Below are positions 26,238 through 35,201 of a stretch of DNA of 64,000 nt, piece by piece. The first letter of the stretch is position 1. Each line of letters begins with the position of its first letter. Origin of the DNA: an uncultured Acetatifactor sp. (GTDB taxonomy: Bacteria; Bacillota; Clostridia; Lachnospirales; Lachnospiraceae); the NCBI GenBank assembly GCA_910589035.1, contig CAJUSI010000009.1:62001-126000 (forward strand). Reading direction: 5' to 3'. The position numbers and the translations under genes were made by a program. A model generated the notes under the pieces. The model was given only the letters and a program-made list of their open reading frames with translations. It was not told where the DNA came from and did not search any database.

Positions 26238-27280
26238 ACGAGAATATTAAAGATCTGTATCGTGTAAAAGGCCATGAAGAGAGGGGCGGTGTGCTCCGGC
26301 TGGATATGAATGAGAACCCGGAGGGGCTGCCAGGAAAATTTTTCGATGCCGTGGCAGCGAAGATAACACCTGAATATCTTGCAAAATATCCTGAAAAGGA
26401 CAGGCTGATGGAACTTCTGGCGGAACATAACGGATTGGCCCATGAAAACATAACGGTGACTGCCGGATCGGACGAGGCCATGAGACTGATTTTTCAGTGC
26501 TTCGGAGAAGCGGGGAAAAAGCTGTTGACAGTAACTCCCACATTTGAGATGTATGATGTCTATTCAAAGATGTTCGGCATGAGACATGAGACAGTGGAGT
26601 ACCGGGAAGACTTTACCGTCGACCCACAGGATATTCTGAAATCCATAGACGAGGTGACAGGGATTGTCATTTTACTGAACCCCAATAGTCCTATCGGGAG
26701 TGTCTATGATGAGAAAGCGGTAAGGACGATTATAGAAAAGGCGGCCTCTGTGGGAGCGGTTGTCGTGGTGGATGAGGCGTACCATTATTTTTATCGGCCC
26801 ACTTATATGCCTTTGATCAATGAATACGACAATCTGCTGGTGCTGCGCACCTTTTCTAAACTTCTCTCCATGGCGGGACTGAGAATCGGCTATGCGGCAG
26901 GGGAAAAAAGGCTGATAGAGTACATAGAGAAGGCGGAATCCACCTTTAACGTAAATACGGTGGCAGTACTGTTTGCCGAAGAAGCGATACAGAATAAGGA
27001 ACTGATTGAAGAGCTGGCCCGCGTGGAGCGGGAGGGACGGCTTTGGTTGACGGAACAGCTGCAAAATGCCGGATACCGGACTCTGTCTCTGGAAGGAAAT
27101 TATGTGCTGTTTTATCCCAAAAGAGACTCCGGGGACCTGATTGCGCTGTTGAAGAAAAGGAACATCTGGGTCAGAGATTACGGACGCGGCGTCCTGAAAG
27201 GATGGATCCGAGTGTCCACAGGAGCGAGAGTGTGTATGGAGAGATTCTGGGAGGCGCTTCAGGAGTTGGATATAGTTTGA
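26225..27280 (+). CDS. HisC-like PLP-dependent aminotransferase (class I/II)
   Basis: 351 residues, the size of histidinol-phosphate aminotransferases and of the related threonine-phosphate decarboxylase CobD. Features are DMNENPEGLP near 27-36, LLNPNSPIGS, VVVDEAYHYF and the PLP-lysine motif RTFSKLLSMAGLRIGYAAG. Its start lies inside the upstream dehydrogenase gene after GAGGAGG, so the two are coupled. A biosynthetic HisC should sit in a his operon, which this is not; a role on an aminoalkyl phosphate or amino-sugar precursor activated by the neighbouring cytidylyltransferase is plausible. Confidence 0.78.
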   Translation: MYYINENIKDLYRVKGHEERGGVLRLDMNENPEGLPGKFFDAVAAKITPEYLAKYPEKDRLMELLAEHNGLAHENITVTAGSDEAMRLIFQCFGEAGKKLLTVTPTFEMYDVYSKMFGMRHETVEYREDFTVDPQDILKSIDEVTGIVILLNPNSPIGSVYDEKAVRTIIEKAASVGAVVVVDEAYHYFYRPTYMPLINEYDNLLVLRTFSKLLSMAGLRIGYAAGEKRLIEYIEKAESTFNVNTVAVLFAEEAIQNKELIEELARVEREGRLWLTEQLQNAGYRTLSLEGNYVLFYPKRDSGDLIALLKKRNIWVRDYGRGVLKGWIRVSTGARVCMERFWEALQELDIV

Positions 27281-27331
27281 CGAACCTGTCTGTGAAGTAT
27301 AATTCTGAGAGAAAGGTATGGAGTGGGATAT

Positions 27332-28447
27332 ATGTATTTGCACACATTGGGAGCCACCCTGGTTGAAGATAAGCTGTATTTTACATCCTGTGATTTTAAT
27401 GCGCTGTTCTGCATGGACTTGAGAGAGAAAAAAATAGAGTACAAAACATATTTTGCCGCGTTCGCAAAATACAGAGGCGGGTTGTACGCCAGACAAATCC
27501 TGTACAGGAATAAAATATATTTTATTCCGCGCTCATGCAATAAGATGGCGATCTATGATATAGAGACAGAGAAGACAGCCTATGTGGAGATAAGGGAGAA
27601 GGGAGACGGCCCCATAAGAGACGCCTTTATAGAGGGAAACTATCTGTGGATGCTCTCCGCCGGATATTCTGCCGGCATTTTTAAACTGAGTCTCTCATCC
27701 AACAAATATGAAGTGATAAATCTTGACTGGAAGAGAGCGGCCGCCCAAATCGGCTGTCCCGAACAGTCCATATGTCCTCCGGAGGGCAACTCCGTATTTA
27801 GCAGCGGAAGACAGCTGGGAAAATACTGGTGGCTGTTTGCGGAGAAACACGGATATCTGATAGCGTACGACTGGCGGGGGAACAAAATCAAAGCCTATTC
27901 GTTTGCATCTCTGAAAGACAAATTGACTGCCGGCAACGCACAGGAGAAAGTGTGGATAATTGCCAGAAATGAAAACAGAGTACTGGAATTTGACTACAGG
28001 ACAGAGACGGAGAAATGGATAGAGATACCGGAGATAAGCCAAATTCCGGGCGATATCATGCGGATCATTGAACAGGACGAGTATCTGCTCTTCGTCAAAC
28101 AAAAAGGAATGATCTCTGTGAGCAAGAAAGCATATCGGGCAAAATGCTTTCCGTTTCAGAGAGAAAAAAATCTGTTTGAATATGTAGTCTATAAAGGGAA
28201 AATGATATTGCTCCCCGCGTCGGGAAGGGGAATGGTCGTATATGATTCAGCGGAGAACAGAATAGAAGAGTATGCCTGTGAGTGGAGTGAAAAGCTAACA
28301 GACAGAACCCTGAAGGAAATTTTCGCGGGATGTATAGAGGAGACAGTATGTGAATTAAAAGAATTTGTCCAATTGGACCCCACAGACAATAGAAATAATT
28401 TTCAGACAAGCGGCGATAAGATATGGGCTACTTTTTGTGGAGGATAA
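27332..28447 (+). CDS. beta-propeller-like protein of unknown function
   Basis: 371 residues of repeated short beta strands with aromatic ends (KLYFTSCDFNALFCMDL, KIYFIPRSCNKMAIYDIE, YLWMLSAGYSAGIFKL, YWWLFAEKHGYLIAYDW), spaced about 50 residues apart, as in a Kelch/WD-like propeller. No signal peptide or membrane segment. I use ATG 27332 after GGAG; a GTG at 27323 is also possible. It stops seven bases before the next ATG. Could be a lectin-like or scaffold protein of the assembly machinery; I do not recognise a named family. Confidence 0.55.
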   Translation: MYLHTLGATLVEDKLYFTSCDFNALFCMDLREKKIEYKTYFAAFAKYRGGLYARQILYRNKIYFIPRSCNKMAIYDIETEKTAYVEIREKGDGPIRDAFIEGNYLWMLSAGYSAGIFKLSLSSNKYEVINLDWKRAAAQIGCPEQSICPPEGNSVFSSGRQLGKYWWLFAEKHGYLIAYDWRGNKIKAYSFASLKDKLTAGNAQEKVWIIARNENRVLEFDYRTETEKWIEIPEISQIPGDIMRIIEQDEYLLFVKQKGMISVSKKAYRAKCFPFQREKNLFEYVVYKGKMILLPASGRGMVVYDSAENRIEEYACEWSEKLTDRTLKEIFAGCIEETVCELKEFVQLDPTDNRNNFQTSGDKIWATFCGG

Positions 28448-28454
28448 CTGTAAA

Positions 28455-29570
28455 ATGAAAATAATGACGATATTTATTGATATGATTTCCGGAGAAAAAC
28501 TGAATCTGTGTAACAGTAATGCGGAGCGGACAGAACTTGACGACTTTATCGAAAAATTTGGCGGCACGCTGTACGCGAACTGCTATACGCCGGCGCCAGA
28601 TACGCCCCGCTCAGCGGGATGTATGTGGACGGGACTGTATCCGAAAGAAAACGGCTGCAAGTATCGGACACGGTACCCCATGTTTTACATGGATGAAGAG
28701 AAAGAAAACATATGGAGCGTCTTAAAAAAGCAGAACTACAATATTCAGGCTTTTATGAGAGCGCCGACGCTTGCAACGGGAGTACTTCCGAAATGCGTCG
28801 AGGAGAACGTTTATCCGGACGGAAATGATTTGGATGGATTTCTGGATTCCATCAGGCTGCAGGACAATACCTTTATCATGATATACCTGCCGGACTTTCA
28901 CACCTATCTTGACATTTTTCAGGCGTCGATAGGGGGGGTAAGAAAAGGCGGAGCGTTTGTAAGGAGGCTTTTGGAAAAAATCTTCGGGAAAACCCATTTG
29001 GAGGAATACGATCACGTTCTGCTGTTTTCGGACCACGGTTTTCGAATGAAGGGAGAGACACACAGACATCTGCTGGAGGAAGACAGGGTGCAGACTCTGA
29101 TGCTGTGGAGAAAAAAGGGACAGAGCGCCTTGACGGTAGATGAGAAACTGCGCTCTAATTTAGACGTATTTCCGACAATCTGCGAAATGATAAACTATAC
29201 GCCGGAAGGCGATATAGACGGAAAGAGCTTATCCGGAGAGGGACACGAATATATTCTGCTGGAAGACCACAAAAATTTCAGCGTGGAACTGGGACAGACA
29301 ATCGAGCGCTGGGGAGTGCTGTGGAGAGGACATATATACTGGCTGGACTGTGTCGGCTGGGATATGTACGGCGCGCCGGAGAATCACGGCTTTGACCGGG
29401 ATAAATTTGAAAAGTTAATTGCCGAAAAAATGACAGATTATGTAGAAAATCGCAGAGACTATGAATGTATTCACAGACATGACAACGATACATGGAAAGC
29501 GCACACAATGTTCTCGGATGGAACACTGTTATCTGAAGTTGAGAGAGAACAGAAAGAGTGTTCAGAGTGA
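28455..29570 (+). CDS. cytosolic alkaline-phosphatase-superfamily phosphotransferase/phosphodiesterase-like protein
   Basis: 371 residues. An early metal site MTIFIDMISG (4-13) is followed by YTPAPDTPRSAGCMWTGLYP (44-63), the layout of the sulfatase signature but with Thr50 where sulfatases have the Cys/Ser converted to formylglycine, and by LLFSDHGFRMKGETHRH with the late metal ligands. Thr nucleophiles occur in superfamily members that act on phosphorus esters. No signal peptide. It lies 12 kb from the two paralogues and right beside the phosphonate genes. ATG 28455 follows GGAGGATAA. Confidence 0.7.
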   Translation: MKIMTIFIDMISGEKLNLCNSNAERTELDDFIEKFGGTLYANCYTPAPDTPRSAGCMWTGLYPKENGCKYRTRYPMFYMDEEKENIWSVLKKQNYNIQAFMRAPTLATGVLPKCVEENVYPDGNDLDGFLDSIRLQDNTFIMIYLPDFHTYLDIFQASIGGVRKGGAFVRRLLEKIFGKTHLEEYDHVLLFSDHGFRMKGETHRHLLEEDRVQTLMLWRKKGQSALTVDEKLRSNLDVFPTICEMINYTPEGDIDGKSLSGEGHEYILLEDHKNFSVELGQTIERWGVLWRGHIYWLDCVGWDMYGAPENHGFDRDKFEKLIAEKMTDYVENRRDYECIHRHDNDTWKAHTMFSDGTLLSEVEREQKECSE

Positions 29571-29588
29571 GAGAGGGAGAGAACAGGG

Positions 29589-30302
29589 ATGAGCAACTGG
29601 AAAAAAATATGGGATAAGAAACAGGCGAATCCGGATATTCTGCTGCATGGAACGCAGAGAGAGATTTTTATGGAACTCAAAAAGAGCAACGGCTTCGATG
29701 TGATTGACGACGCGGTTTCCTATCAGGCGTTTTATGGGCAATGCCAGGAAATATTGCGGAGCCTGTCCCGGGGGGGCGACCCTGTTGAGAGCATATTCGA
29801 GGTTGGCTGTGGAAGCGGAGCCAATCTGTATCTGTATGAACAGGCGGGACTGAAAACGGGAGGAATTGACTATTCTTCCAGTTTAATGGAATGTGCCCGA
29901 AAAGTGCTGCGGTCGGAAGAACTGCTATGCGTGGAAGCCAGGGATTTGCCCACGGATAAAAAATATGACGCCGTTTTTTCCAACAGTGTATTCTCCTACT
30001 TTGAGGACGAGGCGTATGCGAGACAAGTGTTGGAAAAAATGTATGTAAAGACGAACCACTCCATAGGACTGATAGATATCCACGATATTCAGAAAAAAGA
30101 AGCCTTTGAGTCATACCGCAGAAAAAATGTGGAGAATTATGAGGAGAGATACAAAGACCTGCCCAAGTTTTTTTATAAAAAAGAGTTCTTCACAACATTT
30201 GCATCAGAACATAATATGGATATCTCTTTTTCGGAATCTGCCGTGGAGGGATATTGGAACAATGATTTTGTATTTTCCTGTTACCTGTATAAAAGAAAGT
30301 AG
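29589..30302 (+). CDS. class I SAM-dependent methyltransferase
   Basis: 237 residues with a clear S-adenosylmethionine motif I (IFEVGCGSGANLYLYEQAG, about 68-86), motif II GGIDYSS and a post-motif FSNSVFSYFED. It is a soluble small-molecule type methyltransferase. Placed between a phosphatase-superfamily gene and the aminoethylphosphonate transaminase, it might methylate the amino group or an oxygen of a phosphonate or sugar; N-methylated aminoethylphosphonates are known natural products. Substrate not determinable here. Confidence 0.8.
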   Translation: MSNWKKIWDKKQANPDILLHGTQREIFMELKKSNGFDVIDDAVSYQAFYGQCQEILRSLSRGGDPVESIFEVGCGSGANLYLYEQAGLKTGGIDYSSSLMECARKVLRSEELLCVEARDLPTDKKYDAVFSNSVFSYFEDEAYARQVLEKMYVKTNHSIGLIDIHDIQKKEAFESYRRKNVENYEERYKDLPKFFYKKEFFTTFASEHNMDISFSESAVEGYWNNDFVFSCYLYKRK

Positions 30303-30314
30303 GAATAGAATGAC

Positions 30315-31448
30315 ATGGAAGTGAAGAGAAAAATATTGCTGAATCCGGGACCGGCAACCACAACGGACAGCGTTAAGATGGCGCAGATTGTTCCGGATAT
30401 CTGCCCGAGAGAAAAAGAATTTGCAGGAATGATGAGAGAAATTCGCGAGGATTTGGTGCGCATCGTGCACGGAGACCCGGAGAAATATACGTCTGTGCTG
30501 TTCTGCGGTTCCGGGACAATATGTATGGACATATGCCTGAATTCCCTGCTGCCGGAAAACAAAAAGATTTTGGTCATCAACAACGGCGCATATAGCCAGA
30601 GGGCGGCAGAAATATGCCGCTACTATAATCTCCCGTTTACTGATCTGCAGTTTAAAGTGGATCAACTGCCGGATTTAAAAGAGATAGAACAGAAACTGCA
30701 GGAAGGAGATATTGCGCTGGTTTATGCCACACACAACGAAACCGGAACGGGAATTCTAAATCCCATCCGCGCAATAGGGGAGCTTGCGCACCGGTACGGG
30801 GCAATACTCGTGGCGGATACCACCTCCAGCTATGGGATGATTCCCATCCACATAGAAAAAGATAATATAGACTTTTGCATGGCCTCCTCCCAGAAGGGAC
30901 TGATGGCTATGACAGGCGTTTCCTTTATTATAGGAAACCGGGAATGGATTCGGAAGTCCGGGGAGTACAAGAAACGCTCTTATTACTGTAATCTGTATAT
31001 GCAGTACGACTTTTTTGAGAGGACGGGGGAGATGCACTTCACGCCGCCGGTGCAGACTGTTTATGCCCTGAAGCAGGCAATTCGCGAATACTTTGCGGAA
31101 GGGGAACAGAAGAAATGGGAGCGCCACACACAGGTGTGCGAGGCCATTCACCAGGGGCTGGAGGAGCTGGGGTTTCGGGAAGTGATTCGGAGAGAATGGC
31201 AGTCGGGACTGGTGGTTTCAGTAAAATATCCTGCGGATGAGCACTGGAACTTCGAGAAAGTGCACGATTATTGCTATGAGAGAGGATTTACAATATACCC
31301 GGGGAAAATAGCGGATGCGGATACATTCCGCCTGTGCGCCCTGGGAGCCATCACGGCGGGAGATATCCGGGATTTCTTTAAGGTTTTCAGGGAAGCGCTG
31401 CAAAAGATGCAAATCCGCGTTCCTGCTGTCTATGGGACAGAGGCTTAA
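30315..31448 (+). CDS. phnW/aepZ: 2-aminoethylphosphonate transaminase (class V aminotransferase)
   Basis: PLP enzyme interconverting phosphonoacetaldehyde and 2-aminoethylphosphonate; with a PEP mutase next door it should run in the biosynthetic direction. Motifs of the PhnW family are LLNPGPATTT (8-17), FCGSGTICMD, THNETGTGILNP and the PLP lysine in ASSQKGLMA (Lys194). Length 377 matches the family. A 119-base gap containing short imperfect repeats separates it from the PEP mutase gene. The sequence alone cannot exclude a related alanine/serine-glyoxylate aminotransferase, but the context argues strongly for AEP. Confidence 0.87.
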   Translation: MEVKRKILLNPGPATTTDSVKMAQIVPDICPREKEFAGMMREIREDLVRIVHGDPEKYTSVLFCGSGTICMDICLNSLLPENKKILVINNGAYSQRAAEICRYYNLPFTDLQFKVDQLPDLKEIEQKLQEGDIALVYATHNETGTGILNPIRAIGELAHRYGAILVADTTSSYGMIPIHIEKDNIDFCMASSQKGLMAMTGVSFIIGNREWIRKSGEYKKRSYYCNLYMQYDFFERTGEMHFTPPVQTVYALKQAIREYFAEGEQKKWERHTQVCEAIHQGLEELGFREVIRREWQSGLVVSVKYPADEHWNFEKVHDYCYERGFTIYPGKIADADTFRLCALGAITAGDIRDFFKVFREALQKMQIRVPAVYGTEA

Positions 31449-31567
31449 AACAAACTGAAAGAAAGCCTGTAAAAGAGCTTTAAAGAAGCCTGAGAAAGAG
31501 CCTTAAAAGTCTTAAAAAAGAAGCGGAATGTGACTGAGAACAGACAGTATTTTGTTAGGAGACAACT
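31449..31567 (+). repeat. imperfect purine-rich repeats before the PEP mutase gene
   Basis: Three adjacent imperfect units of about 23 bases (31456-31524), each built around AAAGAAGCCTGA/GAAAGAGCC-like motifs. They are in a spacer unusually long for this island. No promoter of good quality is visible. They may be slippage products or an RNA processing element. Confidence 0.45.
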
Positions 31568-32863
31568 ATGGCAACAGTATATACATGCTTTTGCACGGAT
31601 GTCATTCATGAGGGGCATCTCAATATTATTCGGAATGCGGCGCGATACGGGGAAGTAATCGTGGGAGTGCTGAGCGATGAGGCGGTGATACGATATGGCC
31701 GATTCCCCATCATCGACGTTGAGAAGAGAATGGAGATGGTGCGAAACATCGAGGGCGTCAGCCGCGTTACGGTTCAAAGTGAAATAATGTACGACAATGT
31801 CTTTGAAAACCTGAGACCGGACTATATTGTGCACGGAGACAACTGGCTGCGGGGACCGGAGAGCTTTATCCGCCAAAACGTACTGGACAACATTCAGAAA
31901 TACGGCGGAGAACTGATCGAAGTCCCGTACACATATAGTGACGAAATCAGAAAAATAGACGACACTGTGAAGGAAAAGCTGGCCATGCCGGAATATCGCA
32001 GAAAACGGCTGAGACAACTGCTGAAATTATGCCCTGTTGTGAAGGCGATGGAAGTGCACAGCGGATTGACTGGACTGATTGTGGAGAAAACAGTGGTGGA
32101 AAATGACAAATCCCTGGATCAATTTGACGCCATGTGGATTTCCAGCCTGTGCGATTCCACGGTAAAAGGGAAACCGGACATTGAACTTGTGGACATGTCC
32201 TCACGCATACGCACCATAGACGACGTCATGGACGTCACGACCAAACCGATTATTCTGGACGGAGATACCGGCGGCCTGATCGAACATTTTGTCTATAATG
32301 TCAGAACCCTGGAGAGAATCGGGGTATCTGCCGTCATCATAGAGGACAAAAAAGGAATCAAGAGAAATTCACTGTTCGGCACGGAAGTGGAGCAGACGCA
32401 GGACTCGATGGAGGACTTCTGCGCGAAGATAAAAGCCGGAAAAGAGGCGCTGCGAACCGGAGAATTTATGATTATCGCCAGAATTGAGAGCCTGATTTTG
32501 GAGAAGGGAATGGAGGATGCCCTGAACCGGGCCTCCGCATATGTAAGGGCAGGCGCGGATGCGATCATGATCCACTCGCGGAAGACAGAGCCGGATGAAA
32601 TTTTTGAATTCTGCGACCGATTTCGAGCAGAAGACAGAGAGACTCCCATTGTGGTGGTCCCCACCACATTTCACAGCGTGACGGAGCAGGAGCTGCAGAA
32701 TCACGGGGTGAATATTGTGATATATGCCAACCAGTTCCTGCGCAGCGCATTTCCCGCCATGCAGCGGACAGCGGATTTGATACTGAGAAACCACCGGGCC
32801 CTGGAGGCGGACAGACAATGCATGCCGTTTCGGGACATTATTACACTGATTGATGAGATATAG
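31568..32863 (+). CDS. aepX/pepM: phosphoenolpyruvate mutase fused to an N-terminal cytidylyltransferase-like domain
   Basis: Entry enzyme of phosphonate biosynthesis, converting PEP to phosphonopyruvate and forming the C-P bond. Residues 150-431 are the isocitrate-lyase-type mutase domain with the diagnostic EDKKGIKRNS at 259-268 (family motif EDKxGxKxNS), WISSLCDS at 190-197 and ILDGDTGG at 229-236. Residues 1-135 are a TagD/glycerol-3-phosphate-cytidylyltransferase-like domain with the HxGH motif intact (HEGH, 14-17); its late ISTT-type motif is altered (YTYSDEIRK). The fusion suggests that phosphonate formation and nucleotide activation are linked. The intact mutase motif makes this the firmest marker of phosphonate synthesis in the window. 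Confidence 0.95.
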   Translation: MATVYTCFCTDVIHEGHLNIIRNAARYGEVIVGVLSDEAVIRYGRFPIIDVEKRMEMVRNIEGVSRVTVQSEIMYDNVFENLRPDYIVHGDNWLRGPESFIRQNVLDNIQKYGGELIEVPYTYSDEIRKIDDTVKEKLAMPEYRRKRLRQLLKLCPVVKAMEVHSGLTGLIVEKTVVENDKSLDQFDAMWISSLCDSTVKGKPDIELVDMSSRIRTIDDVMDVTTKPIILDGDTGGLIEHFVYNVRTLERIGVSAVIIEDKKGIKRNSLFGTEVEQTQDSMEDFCAKIKAGKEALRTGEFMIIARIESLILEKGMEDALNRASAYVRAGADAIMIHSRKTEPDEIFEFCDRFRAEDRETPIVVVPTTFHSVTEQELQNHGVNIVIYANQFLRSAFPAMQRTADLILRNHRALEADRQCMPFRDIITLIDEI

Positions 32864-32870
32864 GAGAGAT

Positions 32871-33569
32871 ATGGACAAGGAAATTGCAGTCATTATGGCG
32901 GCCGGGCTGGGAAGCCGCATGCTGCCTCTCACAGAGAACACACCTAAGCCATTGATACAGATTCACGGCGTCTCGATGATTGAGACAGTGATCCGCGGCC
33001 TGCGCCGGAGAAAAATAGAGGACATTTTTATCGTCGTCGGTTATCTGAAAGAACAATTCCTGCCCCTGTGCCAAAAATACCCGGGAATTGTCCTGATCGA
33101 AAATAAGGAATATGCCACCAGGAACAATATTGCCTCCGTCTATGCGGCGAGAAATGTGATGCGGAGCAACAACTGCTTTATATGCGAAGCGGATCTGTAT
33201 GTGAAGGAACCGGCTGTCTTTTCCGGCGAGCTGCCCCAATCCTGTTATTTCGCCAAGTTTTGCCCGGGATACACAGAGGACTGGATATTTGAGACGGATG
33301 AAACGCTTCGCATCCGCCGGATTCGTACCGGGGGGACCGACAAATATAAAATGGCGGGAATCTCTTATTTCACAAAAAAGGATGCGGACAGAATCGCCGA
33401 TGCCATAGAGAGGGCATATGAGGCGGGCGGAAATGAAAACTGTTTTTGGGATGAGATTGTGGATCGGCAGTTGACGGATCTCAATCTTGTAATCTACCCC
33501 ATTGAGGAATCGGCAATTCTGGAAATAGACACGGAGAGAGAACTGGACGAAGTGCAGCGTGCGCTGTGA
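32871..33569 (+). CDS. pntC: PntC/LicC-like nucleotidyltransferase, candidate CTP:2-aminoethylphosphonate cytidylyltransferase
   Basis: 232 residues: VIMAAGLGSRMLPLTENTPKPLIQIHG (8-34, in parts) binds the nucleotide, NNIASVYAARN and CEADLYVKEPA bear the family substrate and metal residues, and FWDEIVD and EIDTERELDEV close the fold. It begins 8 bases after the PEP mutase stop, at ATG 32871 preceded by GGAGAG. PntC enzymes make CMP-aminoethylphosphonate and are widely linked to PEP mutase genes, so this is the best candidate for that step. Three other LicC-like copies in the island leave some doubt. Confidence 0.8.
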   Translation: MDKEIAVIMAAGLGSRMLPLTENTPKPLIQIHGVSMIETVIRGLRRRKIEDIFIVVGYLKEQFLPLCQKYPGIVLIENKEYATRNNIASVYAARNVMRSNNCFICEADLYVKEPAVFSGELPQSCYFAKFCPGYTEDWIFETDETLRIRRIRTGGTDKYKMAGISYFTKKDADRIADAIERAYEAGGNENCFWDEIVDRQLTDLNLVIYPIEESAILEIDTERELDEVQRAL

Positions 33570-33584
33570 ATAGTGGGAGACGCT

Positions 33585-35201
33585 ATGATAAGTGTAATTA
33601 TTCCTGTATACAACGTGGAGAAATATATAGACCAATGTCTGGAGAGCGTTGTCGGGCAGACTTGCGGGGATCTGGAGATTATCATTATATATGATAATTC
33701 TTCGGACGACAGCTATGCGCACTGCCTGGCCTGGAGCCGGAGAGATAAACGCATTCAGCTTATTGTGAATCAAAAAAGAGGAGGGCTCGCGGCAGCCAGA
33801 AATCTCGGCGTGTCCAGAGCGACCGGCGAGTATGTCTTATTTGTGGACTCGGACGACTGGCTGGATCCCCGCTATATAGAGATGATGCGGGACATCATCG
33901 CCCGCACAGGGGCCGACTTCGTCGCCAGCAGCTCCTATTACGAAGCTACACCGGACAATGTGAGCATCCGCCACGGAATGCCGGAGGGACTGTACCAGAC
34001 AGAAGAGATGCGGCAGCTCCTTTTATGCGGTGACTTTGTCACAATGTGGAAGAAAATGTATCGAAGAGAATGGTTGCTGGAACACCGGTTGATGCAGCCG
34101 GAACTTTTTCATTATGAGGATTGGGGAACCTATCCGTTATTGGTTGCAAGCGCCGGAACCGTTTATGTGTCTGAAGTACCTGGCGTGTATTACAGGCTGG
34201 AAAGGGAAGGAAGCTTATCGTTCGACAATGAAACAGATATTTTGACCGATTTTAGGGAAGCGCTGCAGTTTATGTTTGACTATTTGGATAAGCATGAAGC
34301 GGAGGCCATGGAAGGGGCAACCGTGAAGTATTATTGCCTCAGAGACTATTATGGGAGGATGCTTACGAATATAAAAAGTAAAAATCTGCAGGCAGGAAAA
34401 GTGTTGGAAGATACAAAAAAGCAATTATTGGTTCCAAGATTCGGGGAGTTTGATTTTGCCGCAGTAAATTGTCTGATCATGGGCAGTTTTTCCTTGCGCT
34501 GGGAAGTACAAAAGGGATGTCTGATGGACTCCAAAGCGGAGAAGCATTTTTGCTTTTCCAGTTTGATCGCGGCTCTTGCGAAGAAGGGAAATCAGCATAT
34601 AGTACATGAGAATCCTTTTCGTAAACTGCAAATAGAACAGGAAATGGAGGCAGATTTATTACAGACAATAGAGGAAGCCGATGACAGAACATGGGTTTTT
34701 CTTGACTTTATGGAAGAAAGGTTTGACGTGCTGGAACTGGAAGACGGTGTCTACGTGACAGAGAGCGATGCTTATCAGGAATCCAATTTGAAAAATTTGC
34801 AGTATGCAAGGAGAATGAAAAGCGGCAGCCCTGAACATATGGCTTTGTGGAAGCAGGCGTGTGAAAAATTTGTGCTGGCTCTGAAAAAACATATCAATCC
34901 GGAACGGATTGTCCTGGTGAAGAACAGAATGTCATACGTTTACGGCAACTTCTCTGAAAGGCAGCCATATGATAATGAGCTCAAAATCAAGTCTGTCAAT
35001 CAGATGCTGGAACGAATGGAAGACTTTTTTATGGAACGCATGCCTGGCATAATGATTGTGGAGAATGACACAAACTATTTATTTACGGATCACCGCTTCC
35101 GTATGGGGTGTTGTCCTGAGTACGCAAATAATGCATGGTATATGAAAATTGGTTTGCAGATATTTGAAAAAATATTTCATGAGTGGGAGGAAAAGCAATG
35201 A
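33585..35201 (+). CDS. GT2 glycosyltransferase with C-terminal SGNH/DUF6270-like region
   Basis: 538 residues. The N-terminal 220 are a canonical GT-A family 2 domain: ISVIIPVYNVEKYIDQCLES, AAARNLGVSRATGEYVLFVDSDDWLDP with the DxD at the expected place, and the HYEDWGTYP acceptor motif. The C-terminal 230 begin with an LIMGSFSLRWEV strand-loop and HENPFRKLQ, recalling DUF6270/SGNH-like domains attached to polysaccharide enzymes, possibly an acyl- or phosphate-transfer module. ATG 33585 follows GGGAGA; the last bases overlap the next start in an ATGA. Confidence 0.8.
   Translation: MISVIIPVYNVEKYIDQCLESVVGQTCGDLEIIIIYDNSSDDSYAHCLAWSRRDKRIQLIVNQKRGGLAAARNLGVSRATGEYVLFVDSDDWLDPRYIEMMRDIIARTGADFVASSSYYEATPDNVSIRHGMPEGLYQTEEMRQLLLCGDFVTMWKKMYRREWLLEHRLMQPELFHYEDWGTYPLLVASAGTVYVSEVPGVYYRLEREGSLSFDNETDILTDFREALQFMFDYLDKHEAEAMEGATVKYYCLRDYYGRMLTNIKSKNLQAGKVLEDTKKQLLVPRFGEFDFAAVNCLIMGSFSLRWEVQKGCLMDSKAEKHFCFSSLIAALAKKGNQHIVHENPFRKLQIEQEMEADLLQTIEEADDRTWVFLDFMEERFDVLELEDGVYVTESDAYQESNLKNLQYARRMKSGSPEHMALWKQACEKFVLALKKHINPERIVLVKNRMSYVYGNFSERQPYDNELKIKSVNQMLERMEDFFMERMPGIMIVENDTNYLFTDHRFRMGCCPEYANNAWYMKIGLQIFEKIFHEWEEKQ

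Noticed and set aside
28455..29570. Arylsulfatase
   Set aside because: The residue that would become formylglycine is Thr, and no sulfatase-maturing enzyme is encoded nearby.
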